Part shown: positions 34,369 to 43,439 of the stretch, one piece after another
Layout: every line of letters begins with the position of its first letter
How positions within the stretch are numbered: the first letter of the stretch is position 1
IMG/VR virus record: IMGVR_UViG_3300025000_000102
Coordinates: 1-62,071 of that record
Source of the DNA: a virus
Length of the DNA: 62,071 bases
Strand: one strand, 5' to 3'
Made by a program: the position numbers and the translations under genes
The notes under the pieces: generated by a model
The model's database searches: none
Told to the model about the DNA's origin: nothing
What the model saw: only the letters and a program-made list of their open reading frames with translations

Positions 34369-34716
34369 ATGCTAAACAGCATCCGTAAATCCAAGTTCGC
34401 GGTAAACATTCGCCAGCAACTACTTAGATTCCCTCACATCAACCGCAGAGTAGAGGCCTATCAAAACGAGCAAGCGAAACTCAGGGCCGAGCGCGAAGCC
34501 CAACGCATCGAGCGCCAACTCGAACGTCATCACCTGCACTGGTCTCTGATTATGTCAGGCCAGACGATGCGCGGCGTGCAGGAAGATCACAGGACCCTCG
34601 CTGACGTTACCGATGCTGGCATAACGGTGAGTTACATGAACGGTAGGGCAGTGGGCCAAGAACATGCAGGACCAACGTTCCATCGTTTTGATGTAGTGAA
34701 TTGGGGAGGTGTGTAG
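34369..34716 (+). CDS. Hypothetical basic protein
   Basis: 115 residues. N-terminal Arg/Lys-rich helix (QAKLRAEREAQRIERQLERHHLHW) and a short C-terminal tail. Possibly binds nucleic acid. RBS GGAGG. Confidence 0.55.
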   Translation: MLNSIRKSKFAVNIRQQLLRFPHINRRVEAYQNEQAKLRAEREAQRIERQLERHHLHWSLIMSGQTMRGVQEDHRTLADVTDAGITVSYMNGRAVGQEHAGPTFHRFDVVNWGGV

Positions 34717-34718
34717 GT

Positions 34719-35084
34719 GTGGATGTAAAGGGATTAATAATTAATCATGCTAAGTCAGTCGGGCGTAATGATCTTCATTCTTACACAGTTGGGGCAATAA
34801 CCGGGGTTATAAAATGTTGCTTCCCCTCGGATGAAACAGTGGAATTGATCAAGGGAATCATCGAAACGATGCATGAGGTAATGGATGATAAGTCGTTGCC
34901 TTGGGACGTGGAGCCTCCGGAGGACACAGAAAAGGCCCCCACTGCAATGGGAGCCGATGCGGAAGGCCACGAGGAAATATCACAACCTAAGTGTACCATA
35001 GATAATTCAAAAGTTGAACCACTGGTGGACCGCGTTTGGGCGGAGGAAATTTTAGCAAATGAGGAGGTCGTGGCAAATGCATGA
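34719..35084 (+). CDS. Hypothetical protein
   Basis: 121 residues from GTG 34719 (RBS GGGGAGGTG). Helical, acidic, no known motif. Overlaps the next gene by 8 bases. Confidence 0.5.
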   Translation: MDVKGLIINHAKSVGRNDLHSYTVGAITGVIKCCFPSDETVELIKGIIETMHEVMDDKSLPWDVEPPEDTEKAPTAMGADAEGHEEISQPKCTIDNSKVEPLVDRVWAEEILANEEVVANA

Positions 35085-35403
35085 AAATCTAATCGCCGAC
35101 TTAAAGGCCCTGAAAATCTCAATACCAGCTGCTAACGAGCAAGTATATATGGCAGCACGTGATCTCGTAGCCGCTAAGGATGAACTTCGCATTCAGGAAG
35201 GAAGACTTATCGCAGACAAAATTATTGATGGGAAGAATGCTGAGATCAGAGCTGCTCAAATGTATGGATGTACGGTTGTTGAGCGGCAGAATGTAGCTGA
35301 GGCAGAGGATTTCTTGGAGCATTCAAAACTTATTCTTAGTAACCTGCAGACCGAGTTGCGGATTAATATAGCTCTCGTGGAGCTGGTTAAGGGGGTGGCG
35401 TAG
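35077..35403 (+). CDS. Hypothetical helical protein
   Basis: 108 residues, predominantly helical, charged. RBS GGAGG lies within the previous gene. Upstream of the annealing-like and SbcDC genes, so may be part of recombination. Unrecognised. Confidence 0.55.
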   Translation: MHENLIADLKALKISIPAANEQVYMAARDLVAAKDELRIQEGRLIADKIIDGKNAEIRAAQMYGCTVVERQNVAEAEDFLEHSKLILSNLQTELRINIALVELVKGVA

Positions 35404-35405
35404 GG

Positions 35406-36323
35406 ATGGATAACGCTCTAACAGTCGCATCGATCAACGATTACCCAGTTCAGAAATTTAACCGCCTATTCCCTGCAACACTGACGGAGATTTCCCCTCT
35501 CCACAAGGTCATGGTTAATATCGTGACAATAGACACGGACCCAATCGCTAAGGAGGTCTATGAGCAGAAACAGGGCAATGGCCTCAGTCTCACTAAAACA
35601 GCTTGCCTCAAACTGATGACGGCCGCGAACGTGGTTATGAAGGAATCAAAACCTATCCTACCGCAAGGTTGTCAAAGATGTATCGAGATAGCACAGCGAA
35701 CGCGACTTGCTCCGCAGTGCAACGGATGCCCAACGAAGCTAGATAAGGCTTATCAGGTGTCGATATTAGTTCCCGAGCCGAGCGGAGGACATAGGGAGTA
35801 CATCGCAACGAAGGAACTCGCGAAGGCTGATTATAAAGGGTTGCCTGAGCATATGGCGGCACAGTGTGAGACGAAGGCGTTGCTGAGGGCGTTACGTGCA
35901 GGATTAGACATTAAAGGCGCGTATGCACCCTCTGAGTTGACTAAGCCGTTTGCGGTGGCATTGGTGGTACTTAATACTCAGGACCCAGACTTAAAGGCGG
36001 CGATGATTAAGCGATTCGCGGCCGGACAGGACGCATTATTTGGAGGAGCTGCGGCGTTACCGGCAGGGACAACATTGCAGTTACCGGAGGCTAATGTTAG
36101 CGGGAGAGTTGTAGTCGTGGAGGATGAACCGGAGGGGGATCAGGGAGTTGGAGACATTCCTCCGTGGGAGTTGCCGCCGGTGGGTACGGAAGCGTGCTGT
36201 GAGGTTTGTCGCAAGCAGATTCAAGCGGCGAATGGATGGACGGTGGAGCAGATTGTGACGTATCTGAAGGAGAAGCGTGGCAGGGTTGTTTGTAATGAGT
36301 GTTATGCAGGGGGGGGGCAGTAA
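35406..36323 (+). CDS. Possible single-strand annealing/recombination protein
   Basis: 305 residues. The middle has CETKALLRALRAG, reminiscent of the ETKAxxRAL motif in phage single-strand annealing proteins. Cys pairs at about residue 95 (CQRC, CNGC) and at the C-terminus (CCEVCRK ... CNEC) suggest zinc-binding. Located directly before SbcDC, a common recombination pairing. Specific family uncertain. Confidence 0.55.
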   Translation: MDNALTVASINDYPVQKFNRLFPATLTEISPLHKVMVNIVTIDTDPIAKEVYEQKQGNGLSLTKTACLKLMTAANVVMKESKPILPQGCQRCIEIAQRTRLAPQCNGCPTKLDKAYQVSILVPEPSGGHREYIATKELAKADYKGLPEHMAAQCETKALLRALRAGLDIKGAYAPSELTKPFAVALVVLNTQDPDLKAAMIKRFAAGQDALFGGAAALPAGTTLQLPEANVSGRVVVVEDEPEGDQGVGDIPPWELPPVGTEACCEVCRKQIQAANGWTVEQIVTYLKEKRGRVVCNECYAGGGQ

Positions 36324-39300
36324 TGCGCGTCTTACACAGTGGAGATTGGCATGTTGGGGAATTGACTGGACCTGTCGTAAATGGACAGAACGCTCGCTTA
36401 CTCGACACCCTGCGCTGCCTAGATTTTATGGTCGAGTACGCGCAGAGAGAGCGACCTGATGCTGTGTTGGTTCCAGGTGACGTTTTCGATAAATCGAAGC
36501 TTTGGGGAGATAACATACTCTCGTTAATCGGAGAGGTTGAGAAGAGACTAAGGTTACTAGCTAAGATTTGTCCTACGGTTGTGTCATTTGGGACAGATAA
36601 CCACGACAGTATGAAGGCGTTTTTTAACCTAGCGTCGATGCGGATACCAAACTTATTTATAGAAACTCAGCCTAAATTATTCCAAGTCATGACAGCATCA
36701 GGTCTCCTGCAAGTCGGTGTTATACCAGGCTTCGACAAAGGATACTTCCGCGCACTGCACCCAGGCATGGAACCTGCAGAAGAGTCCATGATGTGCAGTA
36801 AGTTACTCGGAGACATGGTCAACGGCTTAAGCGCACAACTTGACCCGACGATCCCCTCGGTATTGATGGCTCACTACACGGTCGTAGGGTGCGAGTTAGA
36901 TAATGGACAGCACGTATTTTCTCAGTCCGAAGTCGTTCTACCCAAGGAAGCACTCGCAGGGAGCGCGTTCGATCTCGTAGCGTTGGGACATATCCACAGG
37001 GCGCAGCAGGTTGAGTGTGCAGGAAAGCCAGTGTTTTACTCTGGGCCTCCGAATGGGATTACGTTTAACGAGGAAGGGCAGGATAAGGGGTTTTGGGTGC
37101 ATGAGATCAGCGAAACAGGGAGTATGTATTATCAGAATCACGATTTTACTGCCAAAAGCTATTCGGTGGGATCGGAGTTCGTTATTACTCCTTACCGAAA
37201 ATTCCTCACCATTGAAGTTGATTTCATGCCTGCCAGTGATCCAATGAAAAAGCTTGCCTTAGTTGCCGAGATGAATCCTATCAAGGATAAAATAGTCAAG
37301 CTCGAATACGAATGCACTGAAGAACAACGTGTTCTACTTAATCACAAGGAAATGGAATCACTACTCAAGGTCGGCGGAGCCTTCCATGTTTCAGAGATTA
37401 AAACTAAGCGCATTGTCGAAGTACTGACGAAGCAGGAACTTACCGAAACCTCTGGACCACTAGAGAATTTATACACATGGCTCGTGGCTGAGGGATTCAA
37501 GAATGATGAGATTACGTCTATCATCGACCTCGCTCGCCCACTCATCGCCACAATCTCAGCCAAGATGCCCACAGGTACGCTATCGGGAATATTCGTTCCT
37601 AAATCGCTAAGAGTCAAAAACTATCGCTCGTATCTCTCGGAATACCTTGATTTCCAAGCCATCTACTTTGCCATAGTTAACGGAGAAAACGGAATCGGTA
37701 AATCATCGTTGTTTATGGATGCTCCCAGAGATTGTATCTACGAGGAGACGCGAACTGGCGTAACTGGCGAGTGGATTACGAACGGACAGACGGACGGGAT
37801 GATTGATTTTATATTCGGCATGGGAGTAACCGATTGGAGAATAATCAGGAATCGGAGCATCAAGGGAAGCGGAAAAATCACCTTGGCTTTACAGGAGTAC
37901 GTCAATGATAAGTGGGAAGACCGTTCCGGGACGACTACGAGACAGACTCAGGAGAAGATAGAGGCATTAATAGGGATGGATTGCGCTACGTTCTCCTGCA
38001 CTGCATTGATCATGCAGGATGCTTACGGCTCATTTATGGAGGCCAGTAAAGAAGACCGGATGAGTGTGCTGGCAAATATCTTAGGGCTTGGAGTTTATGA
38101 GCAGTTGACCGATTTAGCAAAGGCTAAGGTCTCTGAGTTAAATAAGTCGTTGGCGATTTCGAGGGTTAAGATGGCGGAGTTGGATGAGAAATTGAAGGCG
38201 AAGCCGGGGTTGGACGTTGAGTTACAGGAGATAGAGCATGATCTCAAGTATACAGTCGAGGACATATTAGCCAAGGAAATAGAGATCAAGGATGCCGAGG
38301 AACTCGTTAGGACGCTGAAGTCGAAGGCGGAGAAGGCTGAAGATATTAAGTTACAAATCAAGGCTCTTAATGATGACGTATTCGCCAAGCAACTTGAGAT
38401 CAGTACGAAGCGACAAGCGGCGGAACGAGCGCAGAAGATGCTTGCTATGGAAGCTGCTATTTTAACAAAGTCTGAAGAGTATGAGAAGGTCAGGGATCTG
38501 ATCACGGTATTAGGGGCGAAAAAGCCAAGATATCAGGAGTTAATGATTGTCCAAGAAGAAACCGAGTTCGACATATCGGCGGCAGATGCTACGCTAACGA
38601 AACTTGCCCCCCAGATAACCGACCTTGAGAAAATTCTAGCGAGCAAGCCGGAGTTGGACGCAATTGTGGAGCAGTACGACCGCGAGAACGCAAGGCTTGG
38701 CGAGATGGATAATCTGGCGGCAAAGGCAAATGACAAAAATCAGGAAATCCTCGAAGCCGAGAAGGACACGGATAGAACCGGCGATGAGATATATGATAAG
38801 CGCTTAGTACTTAAGGATACTGAATTAAGGCTTGAAGAGTTAGTCAAAAAATCAGCGATGCTTGCGAATGCAAATTGCGTTGACCCGGAAAATGCGAAGT
38901 GTGCTTTCCTTGCAGATGCGCAGAAAGCAAAAGCGCAGATACCCATTATTGAGGCAGAGATCAAGGCTATCGAAAAGGAAATCTTAGATATGACAGAGGC
39001 TAGAAAGCCATTCGTGAAAATAGTTATGGATTTAGAGGCTGAGTATAAGGCTATAGGTTACGACATCCATAACAACAAGGAGCACCGAGACTTAAGGGAA
39101 TTAGTTAAGTCATTGTTACCGAGCGTGGTTCTTGCAGGACAACTCGATTCGAAGGCGGAGTTACTCGCGGGACTCCTAGCGCAAGCAGAAGATGCCACGA
39201 GGCGCAAGGATGAACTGCAGGCTAAGCTTGCGGACGTTACCGAGGCATATAATGCGCTGAATATTGAACTCTCCGAACTTCCAGAACTCCAACAACGCCT

Positions 39301-40174
39301 CCCTAAACTTCTGCAGTGGGTAAGTGCTAAGGACGAACTACCGGCGGCGAAGCAGATAGTTTTATCGACAGCAGATGTTATCAAGGGTATCGAGGCCGAT
39401 ATTGCGGTCAAAGAGCAGACGGTTAAGGAGTTGGAAGAGGAACAACTAGTAATCACGTACGAAACAATTGGATTACCAACTGCCGAGCTTAATGTTAGAA
39501 ACTACCGCGATGACCTTAAGCTACTCCAAGTTCAACAGAACGATATACATGCAAGGATTGGAGCATTAACAGCCCAACTCGAAGCACTCACCAAAGACGA
39601 CACAGAGCGCCAGCAACTCACCGCGGATATGGTGCCAACAGCTAAGTCTCTGACGCATTATCAAACCCTCACACGCGCCTTCGGCCTGGATGGAATCCCG
39701 TTTGCGATCATCAGAGCCGTAGTGCCGGAGCTATCGAATATGGCAAACGATATACTCGGTCAAATGACAGGTGGTCAAATGTCGCTGAAGATCGAGACCG
39801 AACGGGTGCAGAGGAATAAGAAGGAAGTTAATGCAATCGAGGTTTGGATTATCGACTATAGAGGGAATATCTCGTATGGCAATAGGTCTGGTGGGCAGAA
39901 GGTCAAGGCTGCGTTGGCTAATGCGTTTGCGCTGGCTGATCTGAAGGCGAGGAGAGCAGGGATACAACTGGGGATGATGCATGTTGATGAGCCTCCGTTC
40001 TTGGACGCGGCGGGGATAGAAGCTTATTGCGATGCGCTTGAGGGGTTAAATCATCGGTATCCAAATATGCGCGTGATAGCAATATCGCATGATCCAGCAA
40101 TGAAGGCGAGGTTTCCCCAACAGATCGAGGTAGTGGATATGGGGAATGAGGGTAGTAAGGTGAGAATCGCGTAA
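36323..40174 (+). CDS. Fused SbcD-SbcC (Mre11-Rad50-like) nuclease/ATPase
   Basis: 1283 residues in one chain. N-terminal half is SbcD: HSGDWHVGE, DAVLVPGDVFD, FGTDNHD and VALGHIH carry the metal-binding Asp/His/Asn residues of the phosphoesterase. About residues 435-1280 are SbcC: Walker A NGENGIGKSS (~residue 455), long coiled-coil, hook-like CVDPENAKC near 850, signature SGGQK and Walker B MMHVDEPP. SbcCD cuts hairpins and DNA ends. Usually two separate proteins, so the fusion is unusual. The hook has seven residues between cysteines rather than two. Confidence 0.88.
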   Translation: MRVLHSGDWHVGELTGPVVNGQNARLLDTLRCLDFMVEYAQRERPDAVLVPGDVFDKSKLWGDNILSLIGEVEKRLRLLAKICPTVVSFGTDNHDSMKAFFNLASMRIPNLFIETQPKLFQVMTASGLLQVGVIPGFDKGYFRALHPGMEPAEESMMCSKLLGDMVNGLSAQLDPTIPSVLMAHYTVVGCELDNGQHVFSQSEVVLPKEALAGSAFDLVALGHIHRAQQVECAGKPVFYSGPPNGITFNEEGQDKGFWVHEISETGSMYYQNHDFTAKSYSVGSEFVITPYRKFLTIEVDFMPASDPMKKLALVAEMNPIKDKIVKLEYECTEEQRVLLNHKEMESLLKVGGAFHVSEIKTKRIVEVLTKQELTETSGPLENLYTWLVAEGFKNDEITSIIDLARPLIATISAKMPTGTLSGIFVPKSLRVKNYRSYLSEYLDFQAIYFAIVNGENGIGKSSLFMDAPRDCIYEETRTGVTGEWITNGQTDGMIDFIFGMGVTDWRIIRNRSIKGSGKITLALQEYVNDKWEDRSGTTTRQTQEKIEALIGMDCATFSCTALIMQDAYGSFMEASKEDRMSVLANILGLGVYEQLTDLAKAKVSELNKSLAISRVKMAELDEKLKAKPGLDVELQEIEHDLKYTVEDILAKEIEIKDAEELVRTLKSKAEKAEDIKLQIKALNDDVFAKQLEISTKRQAAERAQKMLAMEAAILTKSEEYEKVRDLITVLGAKKPRYQELMIVQEETEFDISAADATLTKLAPQITDLEKILASKPELDAIVEQYDRENARLGEMDNLAAKANDKNQEILEAEKDTDRTGDEIYDKRLVLKDTELRLEELVKKSAMLANANCVDPENAKCAFLADAQKAKAQIPIIEAEIKAIEKEILDMTEARKPFVKIVMDLEAEYKAIGYDIHNNKEHRDLRELVKSLLPSVVLAGQLDSKAELLAGLLAQAEDATRRKDELQAKLADVTEAYNALNIELSELPELQQRLPKLLQWVSAKDELPAAKQIVLSTADVIKGIEADIAVKEQTVKELEEEQLVITYETIGLPTAELNVRNYRDDLKLLQVQQNDIHARIGALTAQLEALTKDDTERQQLTADMVPTAKSLTHYQTLTRAFGLDGIPFAIIRAVVPELSNMANDILGQMTGGQMSLKIETERVQRNKKEVNAIEVWIIDYRGNISYGNRSGGQKVKAALANAFALADLKARRAGIQLGMMHVDEPPFLDAAGIEAYCDALEGLNHRYPNMRVIAISHDPAMKARFPQQIEVVDMGNEGSKVRIA

Positions 40175-40222
40175 GTGCGGTTCTCGCTGATCAGATAAAA
40201 ACGAAAGAGGAGCGTGTTAACT

Positions 40223-40786
40223 ATGGAAATCGGAGATTTTGTAAAAGGAAAGCCTGAAGCAAACGAACGATATGGCATTACCACCGAAAAAATGACCAGA
40301 GGTGTTGTTGCTAAGATAGATGGCGAACAAATCACAGTAAAAATACTAGAGCATACAGAGGGCAGTACTGGGGTATATGGTGTCGATCCGAAATATTTCG
40401 AGGTAACTGGACACCAAAAGAAGTTTGACCGGGCAGAGGTTTTGGAACTCCTGCAAAAGGAGTGCAAAAAGGCGATTCTAGATTACGACCTCAGGAGTGC
40501 TGACCTCAGTGGTGCTGACCTCAGTGGTGCTGACCTCAGTGGTGCTGACCTCAGTGGTGCTGACCTCAGTGGTGCTGACCTCAGTGGTGCTGACCTCAGT
40601 GGTGCTGACCTCAGTGGTGCTGACCTCGATTTCTCCTGCAAAATAGATAAGCGTTTGGCTTGCCAATTGGCGTACCATCTTTGCTCAATGCAATGCGACG
40701 ATGAGGAATATATGAAGATGCGGGATTCTATCTTGGGTTTTGCGAATCAGTTTCACAGGGTTGGTGAGTGTGGGATGCTAGAGTAG
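40223..40786 (+). CDS. Pentapeptide-repeat protein with SGADL repeats
   Basis: 187 residues. N-terminal ~80 residues have beta strands (a MEIGDFVKGKPEAN... KKFDRAE...), then eight exact SGADL pentapeptides, then a short tail. Pentapeptide repeats form a right-handed helix that can mimic DNA and bind gyrase. ATG 40223 has GAGGAG at 10 bases. The eight repeats are identical at DNA level, so length could change by slippage. Confidence 0.8.
   Translation: MEIGDFVKGKPEANERYGITTEKMTRGVVAKIDGEQITVKILEHTEGSTGVYGVDPKYFEVTGHQKKFDRAEVLELLQKECKKAILDYDLRSADLSGADLSGADLSGADLSGADLSGADLSGADLSGADLSGADLDFSCKIDKRLACQLAYHLCSMQCDDEEYMKMRDSILGFANQFHRVGECGMLE
40508..40627 (+). repeat. Perfect 15-bp tandem repeat, 8 copies
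   Basis: Unit AGTGGTGCTGACCTC, eight identical copies in frame, each encoding SGADL. Exact identity is unlikely for old repeats, suggesting recent expansion or frequent copy change. Confidence 0.97.
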
Positions 40787-40804
40787 TCTTCGTCGATTCA
40801 CTTA

Positions 40805-40843
40805 TTTTTTTAACCAATCGTTGGACAAGTTACCAATCTTTAC
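40805..40843 (+). promoter_or_regulatory. Shared early element, copy 2
   Basis: Seven T, then CAATCGTTGGACAAGTT, two variable bases, CAATCTTTACA, matching 30833-30871. Located 64 bases upstream of a small gene and the AbrB gene. May bind a phage regulator. Confidence 0.7.
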
Positions 40844-40906
40844 ATCGTATGCAGGATATAACGGATTAGAACGAGTTATGAGAATTAAGGGGAAGGAGGG
40901 AGCGAG

Positions 40907-41059
40907 ATGAAACACGGAGTATCACCAAGTCGGAAACAGAAGGAACGGTTGAAGGCTGAGGGACTTAATCCTGATGAATGGTTCGTTGCAAGGAACTGTT
41001 CGGACTTCTTTGAGGTTGTGAATAAGGAGACTCGGGAGATAAGGAAGTTTGGGGTTTAG
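40907..41059 (+). CDS. DUF6906-like small protein
   Basis: 50 residues (MKHGVSPSRKQKERLKAEGLNPDEWFV...). The pattern of a short basic helix with a GLNPxxW motif fits this small phage protein family of unknown role. RBS GGAGG. Confidence 0.75.
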   Translation: MKHGVSPSRKQKERLKAEGLNPDEWFVARNCSDFFEVVNKETREIRKFGV

Positions 41060-41078
41060 CGATAAGGAGGTAGTTATT

Positions 41079-41321
41079 TTGAGAAAATCCACAGGAGTAG
41101 TCCGCAAACTAGATGAACTCGGACGCGTTGTGTTACCAATTGAACTCCGTAGAACTCTATCCCTCAGCGAGGGAGATGGTCTTGAGATATTCGTTAATGG
41201 AGAGGAGATCATACTCAGAAAATACCAACCCGGATGCGTGTTATGCGGTGGCATGGAGGATGTTGTCAGGCACAAAAAAGGTAAGATGGTTTGTTGTAAA
41301 TGTCTTGGTGTTGAGGCGTGA
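41079..41321 (+). CDS. AbrB-family transition regulator with zinc ribbon
   Basis: 80 residues. SpoVT/AbrB domain (STGVVRKLDELGRVVLPIELRRTL) then CVLCGG ... CCKC. TTG start behind AAGGAGG. Phage AbrB-like proteins typically regulate early genes. Confidence 0.9.
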   Translation: MRKSTGVVRKLDELGRVVLPIELRRTLSLSEGDGLEIFVNGEEIILRKYQPGCVLCGGMEDVVRHKKGKMVCCKCLGVEA

Positions 41322-42094
41322 AGCGAGACGAGTTCGTATTAAGGACCTCGGATGTTGCGCAGAATGTGATCGGTGTTAATCCACAGGAGCGAACTTGTGA
41401 GGAATGTGGGCGACAGTTTTCTATCAGCAATACTCGTTTATGGGCGTACAGGATTATCGCCAAAGGCTGTACATCTTGGTTTTGTCGGTATAACTGTATG
41501 CGAGCTGGGGAGAAGAGGCTTGAGGGTACGAAGGCGGGGAGGAAAAAAGAGTTGAGAACGAAGGAAAACAAACCGAGCAAGGCAGTATTGGAGAAGGATT
41601 TACGGACTGACATGACGTTGGCATTAATTGCCGAGAAATATACGTGTTCGATTGCGACGATAAGTAACTGGGTGAAGTCGTATGGGCTACAGGGCATTAG
41701 GGGGATCAGGAAGGTTAGCAGTGAGTCAGGGGTAGACCCAATGGTAGAGGAGACAGATGGTGCCACGGATGACCAAATGCAGGCAGACATTGATCCGTCC
41801 AAAGTTGCTAATTTATGCACATGCCCATCGGATGGTCATGAGTCAGACCCTAATGAGGCAGAACCGGACGATAGGGAGCCGCTACTTACGCAGGATGAGA
41901 TTGAGGAGTTAGAGGGTCGTCTTCCTGAACCGATCGATCCTGAGCCGGAACCAGAACCCCAGCGCGAACCCTACGAGGAGGTATGGGGTGATATCCGAGA
42001 CGACATCACAACACTCAGGAGAATGTACGCACAGGATGCGGATAAGTCGTTCTTTGATCGCCTACACGGGTTATTTCTCGAAGTGAGGGGCTGA
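41318..42094 (+). CDS. Zinc-finger/HTH protein
   Basis: 258 residues. N-terminal CEECGRQF ... CRYNCM suggests a zinc finger; middle helix-turn-helix (DMTLALIAEKYTCSIATISNWVKSYGL). C-terminal half is acidic and proline/glutamate-rich. GTG start overlaps the AbrB stop. Likely a regulator. Confidence 0.7.
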   Translation: MKRDEFVLRTSDVAQNVIGVNPQERTCEECGRQFSISNTRLWAYRIIAKGCTSWFCRYNCMRAGEKRLEGTKAGRKKELRTKENKPSKAVLEKDLRTDMTLALIAEKYTCSIATISNWVKSYGLQGIRGIRKVSSESGVDPMVEETDGATDDQMQADIDPSKVANLCTCPSDGHESDPNEAEPDDREPLLTQDEIEELEGRLPEPIDPEPEPEPQREPYEEVWGDIRDDITTLRRMYAQDADKSFFDRLHGLFLEVRG

Positions 42095-42345
42095 TGGGTA
42101 CGGCGCACGTTAAACTCATAGGGATGCCAAATCGGAAGGGCAAGAACTCCAAATCGAAGGCGAAGGGACCGTGTAAGTGCCTAATGTGTGCGAATACAAC
42201 TCGGGAGATATTTTTCGGTAAGAAGTTGTTGATCTGTAGGGATGAGGCGTGTGATATGCGGTGCGATGTTTGCACTGAGAGACCGAATACAACGTGTGGG
42301 TTCATCGAAGTTAAGGAGGATGAAGCAATATGTACTGCGATTTAA
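42094..42345 (+). CDS. Cys-rich small protein
   Basis: 83 residues with CKCLMC, CRDEACDMRCDVC and a final Cys; zinc-binding likely. ATG overlaps the previous TGA. Unrecognised. Confidence 0.6.
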   Translation: MGTAHVKLIGMPNRKGKNSKSKAKGPCKCLMCANTTREIFFGKKLLICRDEACDMRCDVCTERPNTTCGFIEVKEDEAICTAI

Positions 42346-42584
42346 TATTCCCATTCAAAGTCAAAGAAGGTTGCAAGATGGGAATTCAGGAAGATGGCGA
42401 AAAATTAGCAATCTATACCCAATTAACGATAGAGAAGGCTAAGAACCAGATAGACGAACAAGGGTATTCTGAGATGCACGAAAGATTGCGCCAGCAAATT
42501 GCCGACCTGCTTCATGAGGATATTGAAATGGTGGTCTGCATATCTGGCGAAGAGTACGAGGCTAATGTTGACGATGACGAGTAA
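42330..42584 (+). CDS. Hypothetical small protein
   Basis: 84 residues, acidic C-terminus, helical. ATG 42330 follows AAGGAGGATGAAGC. Unrecognised. Confidence 0.55.
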   Translation: MYCDLIFPFKVKEGCKMGIQEDGEKLAIYTQLTIEKAKNQIDEQGYSEMHERLRQQIADLLHEDIEMVVCISGEEYEANVDDDE

Positions 42585-42596
42585 GGAGGTGCTGGC

Positions 42597-43145
42597 GTGA
42601 CCATAGCGACAAAACTATCCGAAATAATGAAACTAATTACAAACGAGCAGGATCTCGTCAAACTCAGGGAATCGCTTATTGCGAATAATCTCATCACTAG
42701 AACGGAATACGAAATCGCTAATTCGAGCGAGAGAGTGGGTGTCAAGGGAGTTGTTTGGCAGGTAGTAACCGTGTTATGTCGCCTGAAGGTTATCGATATT
42801 GAGTCAGGCGAGGGCATCGAGAACACGGCACTTGGGACAGGGATTGATGCAGGAGTTATGGCAGTGATTAAGGCGCAGGATATGGCACTGAGTAGGGTGT
42901 GGATAGGCGCATTGGGTATTACCGAGGCAGTGAGCGTGCAGGACGTTACGTCAGTGCCAGAGATCGTCGTCGAGACTCCGGAGTCTAGGCTTAGGGCTGA
43001 GATTAACGCGTTGTACAAGTGGGATAGAGCGTTGTTTGCTGAATGGATTGCCAAGCGGATTGGCGGGGAGTTTGAGAGTGCTGATATCGTAAGGTTAACA
43101 GCCGTTAGAGATGAGTTAAAGGGGTATAGGAAGGAGCATGGTTGA
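42597..43145 (+). CDS. Hypothetical protein
   Basis: 182 residues, helical, acidic. GTG start behind AAGGAGG. No known motif. Early region context only. Confidence 0.55.
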   Translation: MTIATKLSEIMKLITNEQDLVKLRESLIANNLITRTEYEIANSSERVGVKGVVWQVVTVLCRLKVIDIESGEGIENTALGTGIDAGVMAVIKAQDMALSRVWIGALGITEAVSVQDVTSVPEIVVETPESRLRAEINALYKWDRALFAEWIAKRIGGEFESADIVRLTAVRDELKGYRKEHG

Positions 43146-43427
43146 GTGTTCGAGGATGTCTTGAATAAAGCCCGCGATAGAGGGTACACCCTGCACAACT
43201 CTTCCAGTGACCATAAATCATGTAACTTAATTCGTGGAGATGGAATTGGTTTAATGATTTATCCTGAAACAGAAGAATTCAAGCTTTATTACAATGTAGA
43301 TTTAGCCTTTGTTCTTGATGGTGGCAAATGTGGATCATTTATGAATGATAAGCACTTTAAACTATTTGAGGACAAAATCGTGAAGTACGCTTACATTCTC
43401 AGGAATTACAAAAATGTGATGATTTAG
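43146..43427 (+). CDS. Hypothetical protein
   Basis: 93 residues, GTG start directly after the previous stop. Mixed fold, ends with an aromatic tail. Unrecognised. Precedes SSB. Confidence 0.5.
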   Translation: MFEDVLNKARDRGYTLHNSSSDHKSCNLIRGDGIGLMIYPETEEFKLYYNVDLAFVLDGGKCGSFMNDKHFKLFEDKIVKYAYILRNYKNVMI

Positions 43428-43439
43428 GGGGTAGGAAAA

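Noticed and set aside
40478-40678. Minus-strand ORF made of TTEVS repeats
   Set aside because: It is the complement of the SGADL repeat and has no RBS; a repeat artefact.
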